Position numbers and translations under genes: made by a program. 26,960 nt of DNA from Paraliobacillus sp044383835. GTDB taxonomy: Bacteria > Bacillota > Bacilli > Bacillales > Amphibacillaceae. The notes below the pieces were generated by a model. It was not told where the DNA came from, did no database searches, and was given only the letters and a program-made list of their open reading frames with translations. Shown here in pieces: positions 1 through 7,269 of this stretch. Location: the NCBI RefSeq assembly GCF_044383835.1, contig NZ_JBISEP010000032.1:1-26960 (forward strand), in the 5' to 3' direction. Position 1 is the first letter of the stretch, and each line of letters begins with the position of its first letter.

Positions 1-2
1 GA

Positions 3-71
3 CTTTTTCAATGGAACAAGAAAATATTTGATTTTGATTTCAAACATGACTTAATTAGGAAGTATGAATAA
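3..71 (+). CDS. Possible 3' end of a gene entering from the left
   Basis: An open frame runs from the window edge to a TAA at 69-71. It encodes 22 residues, rich in Phe, Lys and Asp, with no start in the window. It could be the C-terminus of an upstream gene or chance; the stretch is too short to recognise a family. Confidence 0.2.
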   Translation, partial: LFQWNKKIFDFDFKHDLIRKYE

Positions 72-375
72 TTCAGGCTAATATATATATTTCTATAGAA
101 TCTCTTGAAAATTACAGTAACAATTTTCCCACCCATCTGAAAAGTTATGTTACGCACATGTTTATACACCACTCTCCTTGTCACACTTTTTTATGAAACT
201 GTGTATCGAATGCTTTTTACCATACTTTTCAATAGCATCAATTTCTACACACACTTCTATTTTTCCTGCAACACGCTCCTTTTCAACTACAACTACATCC
301 CCTGCCGGTTCTATCATTTCTCACTGTAACTCATTTCCCGATCCTTAGTATCTAATGTATTTACACAAAGATCGG
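72..375. other. Intergenic region, no supported gene
   Basis: About 300 bases of AT-rich sequence. A 60-codon frame (147-329) has no ribosome binding site and an unconvincing Phe/Tyr/Leu-rich product. I see no terminator or RNA gene here. Confidence 0.4.
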
Positions 376-403
376 TTGATTTATCGTAAAAAATCATTAT
401 AAT
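376..403 (+). promoter_or_regulatory. Sigma-A promoter of fabH
   Basis: A -35-like TTGATT (376-381) lies 16 bp from a consensus -10 TATAAT (398-403). The start codon follows about 50 bp downstream, and no other promoter lies closer to the gene. Confidence 0.65.
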
Positions 404-419
404 TAGCACCAGGTAATAA
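403..419 (+). promoter_or_regulatory. FapR-like operator
   Basis: The 17-mer TTAGCACCAGGTAATAA is a near-palindrome resembling the Bacillus FapR operator (TTAGTA-N5-TACTAA), with one mismatch in each half. It begins at the last base of the -10, so bound repressor would block initiation. In B. subtilis FapR controls fatty-acid synthesis genes, including fabHB, and is released by malonyl-CoA. The consensus is quoted from memory. Confidence 0.55.
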
Positions 420-450
420 TACTAACTAATAATAATGTGAGGTGGATAAA

Positions 451-1458
451 ATGTTACATGCAAGAATGACTGCTATCGGGACTTATGTACCCAAGCAGAA
501 GTTAAGTAACTTTGACCTTGAGCAGATGGTTGATACAAGCAATGAATGGATTATCAAGCGAACTGGCATAAAGGAGCGTCGAATCGCTCGGTCTGACGAA
601 TACACCAGTGATTTATGTTTTGCAGCAGTAAAGGACTTGATGCATCGGTACGATAAAAAAGTAGATGATGTTGATATGATCATTGTAGCCACAAGCACAC
701 CAGATTTTCCATTTCCATCTGTTGCAAGTATTATACAAAACAAATTAGGAATAGCTAATGCAGGTGCTATAGATTTAAGCGCAGCTTGTGCAGGGTTTGT
801 TTACGCATTACACACTGCGCAGGCCTATGTTGCTTCTGGACTTCACCAAAAGGTACTGGTTATAGGTGCCGACACCATTTCAAAAATTACAGATTACACG
901 GATAGAAGCACATGTGTTTTATTCGGAGATGGCGCAGGTGCAGTATTGGTTGAAGCCGACGGAAAATCAAATAGTTTCATCGGATCTCACCTTGGTAGTG
1001 ACGGAAGCGCAGCACAACATGTATATCGTCTCGGATTATCTGGAAAGGTAAATGACACTAATTTATTAGATACTCCTTATCTTGTTCAAAATGGTAGGGA
1101 AGTATTTCGCTGGGTTGTTAGAAATATCCCTGACAACATAAAGGTGCTCTTAGATAAAACACAGCTTACTATAGATCAAGTGGATTGGTTCATTCCTCAC
1201 AGCGCTAACTTACGGTTAATTGAACCTATCTGCGAAAAATTAGATTATCCTATAGAAAAAACACTTTATAGTCTAGTGAACTTTGGAAACACTTCCGCAG
1301 CTACTATTCCTTTAGCACTTGATCTTGGTATTAGAGAAAACAAAGTTAAAAACGGAGACAAAGTGCTTTTATACGGTTTTGGTTCAGGGTTGGTTCACGC
1401 TGGACAATTGCTAGAATTAAATTTAGATGAGCAGAGCAATACACCAAAACTATTGTAA
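451..1458 (+). CDS. fabHB: 3-oxoacyl-ACP synthase III (FabHB-like)
   Basis: Condenses a short acyl-CoA primer with malonyl-ACP to start type II fatty acid synthesis in the cytoplasm. I take the ATG at 451 (335 aa) rather than the in-frame GTG at 442, because GAGGTG at 439-444 is the ribosome binding site and overlaps that GTG. With this start the catalytic triad is Cys113 (in SAACAGF), His250 (in IPHSANLR) and Asn280 (in NFGNTSAA). The N-terminal ITAIG-like start and DTSNEWI..RTGIKERRIA are typical of the family. The sequence resembles B. subtilis FabHB (YhfB) throughout, and length is normal for the family. It is monocistronic, with a FapR-like box on its promoter. FabHB- and FabHA-type enzymes in Bacilli prefer branched primers; specificity here is not visible. 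A role in lipopeptide chain supply is possible but unsupported. Confidence 0.92.
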   Translation: MLHARMTAIGTYVPKQKLSNFDLEQMVDTSNEWIIKRTGIKERRIARSDEYTSDLCFAAVKDLMHRYDKKVDDVDMIIVATSTPDFPFPSVASIIQNKLGIANAGAIDLSAACAGFVYALHTAQAYVASGLHQKVLVIGADTISKITDYTDRSTCVLFGDGAGAVLVEADGKSNSFIGSHLGSDGSAAQHVYRLGLSGKVNDTNLLDTPYLVQNGREVFRWVVRNIPDNIKVLLDKTQLTIDQVDWFIPHSANLRLIEPICEKLDYPIEKTLYSLVNFGNTSAATIPLALDLGIRENKVKNGDKVLLYGFGSGLVHAGQLLELNLDEQSNTPKLL

Positions 1459-1696
1459 ATAATTCACTTTCAAAAACGACGAAGTATATTCAAAAAAAAG
1501 CTTAATTGCAACGTTATCTAGCACTAAACATGCTAAGCATTATAATCATGAAAGAGCCTACTAGATTCACAAAAATAGAAATTTAAGAGGAGTAAACTTA
1601 TCTACAAGTATGCTTTTAAATAAAAGGAAAATTAATTCAGTTAAAGGTAATAAAAACGAAATATTATCCGCTCATTGCATTCACTAATATTGAAAG

Positions 1697-1726
1697 AAGG
1701 CAGCCTAAAAAGAGGCTGCCTTTTCT
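1697..1726 (+). terminator. Rho-independent terminator
   Basis: An 8-bp GC-rich stem (GGCAGCCT, 1699-1706, with AGGCTGCC, 1713-1720) has a 6-nt A-rich loop and is followed by TTTT. It lies 240 bp after the fabH stop. The gap at 1459-1696 shows a ribosome-binding-like GAGGAG near 1590 but no supported ORF. Confidence 0.85.
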
Positions 1727-1822
1727 ATAGTATCTAAATTATATTGTAATATTCATTCCCAACAGTCTTTATTTTTTATAATAAATTGTTAACCTTATAG
1801 AGATTTAATTGGAGAGAATGAG

Positions 1823-1939
1823 ATGATAGGTTATCAAATTAAAAACTTTTAGAATTTCTCACCAAAGGTTGGAGAACTTACATCAATGTTAGAACATACA
1901 AGAGAAGAGACGAAGTATAATGTACATCTCCTGTTTTGA
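1823..1939 (+). pseudogene. DinB-like protein, decayed N-terminal remnant
   Basis: A GGAGAG site (1811-1816) precedes an ATG at 1823. The frame reads MIGYQIKNF, then TAG at 1850-1852, then NFSPKVGELTSMLEHTREET, ending at TGA 1937-1939. The pattern of Asn-Phe/Trp-x-Pro-Lys-[IV]-Gly-x-L-x-x-Met is what I know from the N-terminus of small DinB-superfamily proteins of Bacilli (usually about 170 aa). Nothing recognisable follows, so the remainder is deleted. The family call rests on a short stretch. Confidence 0.45.
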
Positions 1940-1988
1940 TGAAAACCATATAACAGAATGAACACAGTCAAAAAACACTTTTAACAAA

Positions 1989-2050
1989 GAAAAAGCACCT
2001 AATCCAAAATGGGAAAATGCTTAAAAATAGATATATATTAACGTTTTGAC
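1989..2050. repeat. Imperfect direct repeat, left copy
   Basis: About 62 bp, closely similar to 3375-3440. Shared blocks are AAAGCACCTAATC, AAAATGG and ATTAACGTTTT. Here the stem of the terminator-like hairpin is degraded (AGCA/TGCT remain). The two copies bracket the PadR-DUF2812 module. Confidence 0.6.
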
Positions 2051-2121
2051 AAATATACACTTATGCATCGGTGCTCAACCCTTCTCAATCCTGCCACATC
2101 AACATTCCAAGTTTAACAAAA

Positions 2122-2172
2122 ATATATCCATTTCGGATATATCCACTTGATGTATATCCGAAATGGATATAT
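2122..2172. promoter_or_regulatory. Paired palindromic operators (20-bp inverted arms)
   Basis: The 20-bp arms 2122-2141 and 2153-2172 are perfect inverted repeats with an 11-bp spacer. Each arm is itself a dyad: ATATATCC-N5-GGATATAT at 2122-2142 and TATATCC-N5-GGATATA at 2153-2171. Dyad centres are about 30 bp apart, near three helical turns. The second dyad fills the -35/-10 spacer exactly, so a bound dimer would exclude RNA polymerase. The obvious candidate ligand is the PadR-type protein encoded next, acting on its own promoter. Confidence 0.85.
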
Positions 2173-2175
2173 AAT
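2147..2175 (+). promoter_or_regulatory. Promoter of the padR operon
   Basis: A -35 TTGATG (2147-2152), a 17-bp spacer and a perfect -10 TATAAT (2170-2175). The start codon lies 30 bp downstream, behind an AAAGGAGGT ribosome binding site (2192-2200). Confidence 0.8.
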
Positions 2176-2205
2176 TAATATAAATAAAGTTAAAGGAGGT
2201 ATAAA

Positions 2206-2505
2206 ATGAATGCGATACCGTTAAGTTATGCTAATTTTTTAATTTTATGGGTTTTACAAACTCCCTCTCACGGCTATGAGATTATGAAAAACATAGCAAA
2301 TAAAACGAATAATATCGTCACTATTGGACCGGCAACAATGTACAGGAGTTTATCTTATTATCTAAAAAATGGCTATATAGAATTGATCTCAGAAATCGAT
2401 AATAAAAAAAAGTATCAGTTAACTTCCAGCGGGAAAGAGCTTCTCAATGAACAGATTGATTTTTTAGCTTTACTTTATGATATGACAAATCAAGGAAGGG
2501 TGTAA
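2206..2505 (+). CDS. PadR-family transcriptional regulator
   Basis: A small (99 aa) winged-helix DNA-binding protein. Helices at about residues 8-30 (ILWVLQTPSHGYEIMKNI) carry the HGYE motif typical of PadR regulators. The recognition helix follows at about 40-55 (IGPATMYRSLSYYLKNGYI) and the wing near 60-75 (KKKYQLTSSGKELL). It lacks the long C-terminal coiled coil of larger PadR proteins and so fits the short subfamily that dimerises through one terminal helix. It is probably autoregulatory, since a double palindrome occupies its promoter. The inducer is unknown; such proteins often sense membrane-active compounds. The next gene starts 4 bp after its stop. Confidence 0.9.
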   Translation: MNAIPLSYANFLILWVLQTPSHGYEIMKNIANKTNNIVTIGPATMYRSLSYYLKNGYIELISEIDNKKKYQLTSSGKELLNEQIDFLALLYDMTNQGRV

Positions 2506-2509
2506 TTTC

Positions 2510-3292
2510 ATGAAAAGATTAAAATTTTCTTTTAAAGGAAATCTATCAGAAAAAGATTTTTTAATAAAGCAGAAAGATAAGGGATTCATCTTAGATAGTG
2601 TTGATCGTGGGGTATATTACTTTAGCAAAAATGATCAATTAAAAAATTCTTCCTTACAGATCGAGTTTTTTCAAGCGGATATGGAGACAAAAGATTTAGC
2701 GAATAATAATCTAATTAAAAAAGTAGTTGAGAAGGATCTGTTATTTTCCAACTATAAAATAATATATAGTTATATCAATGAGAATAACGATAGTCATTTA
2801 AATATTTTGAATGACACGAATGATATTGAAGCTAACTATTTAAAAAAAATCAGAAAAAAAATGATTGCGTTTTATCAAATTTCTACCGTCTTATTCGTTT
2901 TGTTGTCGGTCCTTTTAGGTCTCAATGAGCGTACATTTATTTTCTTTGTTATTCCAATTTTATTTATGGCTTTAACATGGATAATCCTTGCTATTGGCAT
3001 ATCAAAATTCACAAAGAGAATTAACTTACTTACAAACAACGAGAAGTCTTTTTCACCTGAAAGAACAGTAATTATAACATATGAAAAAGATAAGCCTGAA
3101 GTTGAATCTGTTTTAAGTTACTTAGGTTCATGGCGATATGTATCCAGCAACAAAAATTCCCACTATTATCGTTTATCTTCTAAATTTTCAGAAACTCAGT
3201 TAAAAAATGATATTTCAAGCTATCTAGACATTAAAGAAGATGATGTCCAAATTATTTCAATTTTCGGTTTAGCCCCTATTGGATATTTTTAA
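2510..3292 (+). CDS. DUF2812-like membrane protein
   Basis: 260 aa, co-transcribed with padR, with an AGGAAGGGTG ribosome binding site inside the end of padR. Residues 1-55 resemble the DUF2812 domain (KF-F...EKDFLIKQKDKGFILDSVDRGVYYF). Two hydrophobic segments at about 120-140 and 144-165 form a helical hairpin. The C-terminal part (about 185-250) seems to contain a second, weaker copy of the same fold (EVESVLSYLGSWRYVSSN..SHYYRL), suggesting a soluble-TM-TM-soluble arrangement. PadR plus DUF2812 pairs are frequent in Firmicutes; the function is not established. A stress response of the envelope is a guess from the regulator type. Confidence 0.75.
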   Translation: MKRLKFSFKGNLSEKDFLIKQKDKGFILDSVDRGVYYFSKNDQLKNSSLQIEFFQADMETKDLANNNLIKKVVEKDLLFSNYKIIYSYINENNDSHLNILNDTNDIEANYLKKIRKKMIAFYQISTVLFVLLSVLLGLNERTFIFFVIPILFMALTWIILAIGISKFTKRINLLTNNEKSFSPERTVIITYEKDKPEVESVLSYLGSWRYVSSNKNSHYYRLSSKFSETQLKNDISSYLDIKEDDVQIISIFGLAPIGYF

Positions 3293-3374
3293 ATCATTAA
3301 AACGAACAGTCTATCCCTCATAAAATAAGCTATCCTTAGTGGTGCTTAATTAGCAAAAAATAATTTCAAAACAT

Positions 3375-3440
3375 TAAAAAAGCACCTAATCTAAAATGGA
3401 AAAGGTGCTTTAAATATTGGTTTATTAACGTTTTAATGAC
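3375..3440. terminator. Bidirectional terminator within the right copy of the direct repeat
   Basis: AAAGCACC (3380-3387) pairs with GGTGCTTT further right, closing a loop of about 16 nt. On the minus strand the hairpin is followed by six U residues; on the plus strand only by UUUAAA. It would end padR-DUF2812 transcription, but looks designed for a minus-strand gene. The flanking sequence to 3440 repeats 1989-2050. Confidence 0.65.
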
Positions 3441-3620
3441 TAAGGAACTCTATGCTCGTCTTTAAGATCCGGGAAAATACTTCCCTCATTTTTATTTGTT
3501 TCCTCAATCATGACTTGACTTAAGTGTGACAGTCCCATGAACAAGACTTAAAATAGAGCGACCAACGTGAATCATTCCTCTGCCCGAAAATTCCAGAGGC
3601 GTTAATTGTTTATTGAATTT
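3441..3620 (-). pseudogene. Unidentified coding-like remnant
   Basis: The minus strand holds a continuous coding-like stretch (PLEFSGRGMIHVGRSILSL, then VHGTVTLKSSHD and a stop) that after a frame change continues as EETNKNEGSIFPDLKDEHRV before TAG. The minus-strand terminator at 3380-3412 follows directly. I do not recognise the family; it may be the end of a lost gene. The remainder of 3621-3888 shows nothing I can support. Confidence 0.25.
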
Positions 3621-3888
3621 TTAAAAAACAACATCTAGAAACTTATTATTAAAAAATTCAACCAACTTCCTCTCAAATTTTTTGATTGTATTTCTTGAAT
3701 ATTTTTGTATCCTATTATCTTGAGCATCGTAAGTAAATTTTTCTTTTTAACTATTGGTCGAATGAAGTATAACCAATTCAGGAGGGGGAAATCAGAGAAT
3801 AAGGTTGGTAGAACATGCACGCGAGATAATCTTAATATAGCTCCGATTGTATTTCCCAAGTCAAAGGTGGCTCTTACGCACTTTTAAG

Positions 3889-4587
3889 TTACCATATACT
3901 ATTAATAAATTTGTCTACCTCAATTTTCTCTATAAAGATCTCTTGACCATAGTTCCTTGACATACAAACTGCAGCATAGTGTCTAGAATCTAGATCAATC
4001 GTTTTAAAAAAACATGTATCACCATGGTTATTACTAAATACCAAATCCTTCTGCTGATTATATAAAAAACGAAAGGAGTTCAACGGCGTACTCAAGCCAG
4101 TACCTTTCCACTTTATATAGCTTTCCTTCAAAGTCCACACTGTAAAAAAACGTCTATTTTGTTCCAAAGTATTAATCCCTTCAAGCTGGGCAACCTCCTG
4201 AGGATCAAAAAAATCTCTAGCAACATCCATTACCTCCATAGAACGAACAGTCTCTACATCAATTCCTACTTGTTCCGAATCCACGGCAAATAAAATCCAA
4301 TCACCCGAATGAGACCAGTTAAACGATAGTGGTTTCTCTAAGTTAACATATGGTTTACCATAAGTATCTGTATGGAATTCAATCGATTTTAATGGAAGTC
4401 CTATAACTTCAGAAATGCACTTTCTTGCTATTATTTCACCTAGCATGGAGCGAATCCGGTCTACATCATACCTCAGACGAAATATTCTTTCTTGTCTTTC
4501 CTTTGAAACCATGGAAACTAAATGCTCATAGTTATCCCATCTAATCTCAGCATGAATTCGAACAGCTGTTATTGATAACGCACTCAA
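3889..4587 (-). CDS. sfp: Sfp-type 4'-phosphopantetheinyl transferase
   Basis: Transfers the 4'-phosphopantetheine arm of CoA to the serine of carrier-protein domains (NRPS, PKS or ACP). 232 aa, normal for Sfp. Motifs in order: YGKPYV (76-81), FNWSHSGDW with His93 (89-97), GIDVE with Mg-binding Asp110 and Glu112 (108-112), and WTLKESYIKWKGTGL with Glu155 and Lys159 (151-165). The start is a TTG, because the ATG eight bases upstream (4595-4593), which sits ideally behind AAGAAGG, opens only ATG-CTT-TGA. Its expected clients are absent from the window except for an NRPS condensation-domain relic upstream on the same strand (4990-5250). That order, NRPS then sfp, is common in lipopeptide loci. 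The gene is intact, so it may still serve other carrier proteins. Confidence 0.9.
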   Translation of the reverse strand: MSALSITAVRIHAEIRWDNYEHLVSMVSKERQERIFRLRYDVDRIRSMLGEIIARKCISEVIGLPLKSIEFHTDTYGKPYVNLEKPLSFNWSHSGDWILFAVDSEQVGIDVETVRSMEVMDVARDFFDPQEVAQLEGINTLEQNRRFFTVWTLKESYIKWKGTGLSTPLNSFRFLYNQQKDLVFSNNHGDTCFFKTIDLDSRHYAAVCMSRNYGQEIFIEKIEVDKFINSIW

Positions 4588-4806
4588 AGCATTTCAACCT
4601 TCTTTCAATACTAGTTTACTAATTCAAATGAACTTATTTTATATTTGAACGAAATTTAAAGCCAAAGAAAGCTACCTGCTTTAAATTGCTCTACTAAACT
4701 CTGTCTTATCCAACATGAACATAACATGTCATTTAGGGACATTTTCAAAATGATATAACATATTGAACCCTCAATTTAAGTCCTGTTCAATCTTTTCACT
4801 TACTTT

Positions 4807-5022
4807 TCAAAAAACAATAAATTTATATGTTACCGAGACCTGCTTTTCAAGTTGCTTATTCCCAAAAACTAAACAATATTTTAATGGATGCCAGTAAATA
4901 AACACAATAACTAGCAATAGGATTCCAAAAGTAATACCAAATGTGAAGTTTTTGTCCCTAAAATAGATAAATGAACTAGTAAAGGTATAGTACAACCCAC
5001 AACTTATTAAACCTAGCTTAAG
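4807..5022 (-). other. Possible remnant of a membrane protein gene
   Basis: An open frame of about 72 codons ends at 4807. The only candidate start is a TTG at 4995 without a ribosome binding site, and the frame stays open upstream to a stop near 5024. The product has one strong hydrophobic segment (ITFGILLLVIVFIYW). It may be the 3' end of a lost gene or chance in AT-rich DNA. Confidence 0.2.
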
Positions 5023-5250
5023 TAATGTGTTTCACAATTTTTAGAAGGTTAGTTTTATAAAGTTCGGTCAGTTCAATCCATTAAATATAATGTGGTGGAT
5101 ATTAATCGATAAATAATGCTGGTTGTTCCCCAATATAAATTAATGTAACTCGAATTAAATATCCTTTAGTTAGATTAAAAGGTATAGATTGATCTTCCCT
5201 AATTCTTCTTTTCATTTCATCAAAACTTTTTTTCTATAAATTAATTTTGC
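4990..5250 (-). pseudogene. NRPS condensation-domain relic
   Basis: From about 5242 the minus strand encodes FDEMKRRIREDQ, SIPFNLTKGYLIRVTLIYIG and EQPALFID. A one-base frameshift near 5102 then gives NIHHIIFNGLN, and a small deletion is followed by LTELYKTNL. This follows the condensation-domain core in order: PFDLs..PLiRV.Li, then the catalytic HHIIsDGxS (C3) motif with the aspartate replaced by asparagine, then the E-L-x-x-L-Y helix. Stops on both sides show that the adenylation and carrier domains are gone. It lies upstream of sfp in the same orientation. A second stretch, near 4735 on the same strand (FNMLYHFENVP), may be another piece of the domain. Confidence 0.75.
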
Positions 5251-5290
5251 TATTACTATTTTGAGAATGAAAGTAAAGTATTAAGAGGTG

Positions 5291-5306
5291 ATCATAAATT
5301 TATGAT
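5291..5306. promoter_or_regulatory. Perfect 16-bp palindrome
   Basis: ATCATAAATTTATGAT is self-complementary. It lies between the orphan promoter and the NRPS relic. It may be an operator; no adjacent regulator gene is present. Confidence 0.35.
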
Positions 5307-5346
5307 GATGAACCGCTGAGATGAGTTAAAAAGTAAAATTCTTTTA

Positions 5347-5390
5347 GTATGTACCTACCTAATAGTATATTGCATTTAAAATTTTGTCAA
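5347..5390 (-). promoter_or_regulatory. Orphan promoter with operator-like dyad
   Basis: On the minus strand TTGACA (5390-5385), a 17-bp spacer and TACTAT (5367-5362) form a good sigma-A promoter; an alternative -10 TATACT overlaps at 5369-5364. The predicted start falls on the dyad GTAGGTACATAC (5358-5347). It points into the NRPS relic and has no intact gene for 750 bp. The rest of 4588-5517 shows no other supported element. Confidence 0.55.
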
Positions 5391-5517
5391 TATTACTAAT
5401 AAATTCCACACAAAACTACATTTATCGACAAAATTAAAAACATGTAATTAAAACAACCATTCATGTCATTTTAGCTACATGTTTCATACTTTCTTACAAA
5501 CTTTATTTTATTGTAAA

Positions 5518-6213
5518 TTAAGTTAAATCCTCCGTCTCTACCTTCCGTATGGCCATATAGGCTATCATTATACCGATAATAGCTAAAATAACCGGGACAA
5601 TGATAATCGATGCCAATGAAAAGCTTTCTGTGTTGAATCCCAAAAATGCAACGATCAATATAGAAGATAGAATAGTAGCGGGTACAGATTTTTTTAACAT
5701 ACCGAAATACAAGGGAATTAAGCTTATTCCAGATATCGCTAAAGAATTCGTGATCATCTTAACAACTTGTTGAATGATATTCGACATGCTTAATTGCTCG
5801 GGTACAAACTTCAAAAAACTGTCCATTATAAGAAAAGCAAACGATACAAACAAACTTGAGATAATCAACGTAATAAATGTCCAGCTAATCACGACTATTA
5901 TTTTGGCTGTAAGTATTTTCTTTCTTTTAATCGGATATGAGAATAAAATTAAGATTGTTTTATTTTTATATTCCTCAATGATAAGCTTGGATATTAATAC
6001 TGAGGCAAAGATAGTAAAAGCTGCGCCCACTAAAATATTCACTGTATTAAACGCTTCAAGGTATGTGGAAAATGCTACTACGCCATTGTCACTTCTCTCA
6101 ACAAATGGAATTAGAAATACAAAGAAAGTTAGAATAACATTTACAATTATGATCCATTTATAATATACATTGAAATCAAACTTACTCTGCTCCAACTTTA
6201 TTAAATTAATCAC
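5518..6213 (-). CDS. ABC-2 type permease (bacitracin/lantibiotic-immunity class)
   Basis: 231 aa with about six membrane helices (roughly 20-40, 54-74, 105-130, 152-170, 176-195, 200-222) and no ATPase motif. It is the membrane half of the exporter whose ATPase is encoded just upstream. Its GTG start overlaps the ATPase stop (GTGA), with GGGAGG as ribosome binding site, so the two are translationally coupled. Small ABC-2 permeases of this type expel or detoxify membrane-active peptides in the BcrAB and LanFEG systems. There is no second permease (LanG) and no two-component system beside it. The substrate is unknown. Confidence 0.8.
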   Translation of the reverse strand: MINLIKLEQSKFDFNVYYKWIIIVNVILTFFVFLIPFVERSDNGVVAFSTYLEAFNTVNILVGAAFTIFASVLISKLIIEEYKNKTILILFSYPIKRKKILTAKIIVVISWTFITLIISSLFVSFAFLIMDSFLKFVPEQLSMSNIIQQVVKMITNSLAISGISLIPLYFGMLKKSVPATILSSILIVAFLGFNTESFSLASIIIVPVILAIIGIMIAYMAIRKVETEDLT

Positions 6214-7127
6214 CTTATTTCCTCCCTACTTGTTGTAGTTAAAAAATGATTTTCTAAAGAATTATGTCTTTTATTTATCGCTTCAATCTCTAGATGATGA
6301 GAAATAAGTTTTGCTACGATTTCTTTCTGGTGCGAATGAGAATTATAGATTAAAACAGTGAATTGGTCCATTTGTTTTACATTGGAAAGCTGTAGCTCAT
6401 TCTCTAGTATGTAGGCTGCTTTTTTGGCATCATTCGTAACTAACTCTATATATTCAACGTTTTTATTATGAATAGTATCCATTCCAACCTCTTCTATTAG
6501 TATTCCATCTTTTAAAATACCAATGGTATCAGCAATATTTTCAATTTCATTTAATATATGGCTAGAAATCAAAATAGTACATTTATATTCCTTAGTCATT
6601 CTTTTTAAAAGGCTTCTCATTTCTTTTATCCCTGACGGATCCAGACCATTAATTGGCTCATCTAAAATAAGAAGCTCTGGCTTCGTAATGATAGCTCGTG
6701 CAATTCCAAGGCGTTGTTTCATTCCCATGGAAAAATGCTTCACTGCTTTATCTCCTGTTTTTAGACTAACAAGCTCTAGTGCCTCATCAACTGCATGATT
6801 ATCTTGTATATCCATATACTTACAATGAAGTTCTAAATTTTCTATTGACGTAAGATCTTCATATAAAATTGGATATTCAATCATGCTACCAATTTTCTTT
6901 AAATAAGTATGAGAGGAGCTTGTTATTTTTTCTCCTAAAACTTCAATTTCTCCTCCGGTTGGCTTTAGTAAGTTCATAATCATTTTCATAATTGTTGTTT
7001 TCCCAGAACCATTAGGGCCTATCATGCCATATATTTCCTCGCGTTTCACCTTCATGTTTACATTTGAAACAACCTCTATCCCGTTATAGGATTTAGACAA
7101 ATTACTTATTTGTAACGCATAATCCAT
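6210..7127 (-). CDS. ABC transporter ATPase with E-loop (BcrA/LanF-like)
   Basis: Cytoplasmic motor of the exporter with the following permease. I prefer the ATG at 7127 (305 aa) over the GTG at 7136, since AGGTGA sits at the right distance from the ATG. Walker A GPNGSGKTT (37-45), signature FSMGMKQR (132-139), Walker B LLILDE (152-157) and H-loop His190 are intact. In place of the Q-loop glutamine there is Glu84 in IGSMIEYP. This E-loop is described for LanF lantibiotic-immunity ATPases and is also seen in BcrA-type proteins, so peptide-antibiotic self-protection or resistance is the likeliest role. The C-terminal 80 residues form the extension usual in this class. Housekeeping export cannot be excluded. 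Confidence 0.88.
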   Translation of the reverse strand: MDYALQISNLSKSYNGIEVVSNVNMKVKREEIYGMIGPNGSGKTTIMKMIMNLLKPTGGEIEVLGEKITSSSHTYLKKIGSMIEYPILYEDLTSIENLELHCKYMDIQDNHAVDEALELVSLKTGDKAVKHFSMGMKQRLGIARAIITKPELLILDEPINGLDPSGIKEMRSLLKRMTKEYKCTILISSHILNEIENIADTIGILKDGILIEEVGMDTIHNKNVEYIELVTNDAKKAAYILENELQLSNVKQMDQFTVLIYNSHSHQKEIVAKLISHHLEIEAINKRHNSLENHFLTTTSREEIR

Positions 7128-7269
7128 ATTAATCACCTAATTCTTAGTTTTTTGAAAATTTAGCACTTACCAAGCTTCTAGGTTGAATATCATAGTTGGA
7201 CTTAGGTAGTAAGGAAAGTTTATATTTTTTGATTTATCTGTTAAAACAAAACCTTTCTAACACATCTAT

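Noticed and set aside
147..329. 60-codon ORF before fabH
   Set aside because: No ribosome binding site, low-complexity hydrophobic and aromatic product, and no family resemblance.
3635..3887. Overlapping ORFs on both strands between the repeat and sfp
   Set aside because: No start signals; neither product is recognisable; a GGAGGGGG near 3780 has no start codon at suitable distance.
5774..6163. 129-codon plus-strand ORF
   Set aside because: It is the antisense shadow of the ABC-2 permease and has no ribosome binding site.
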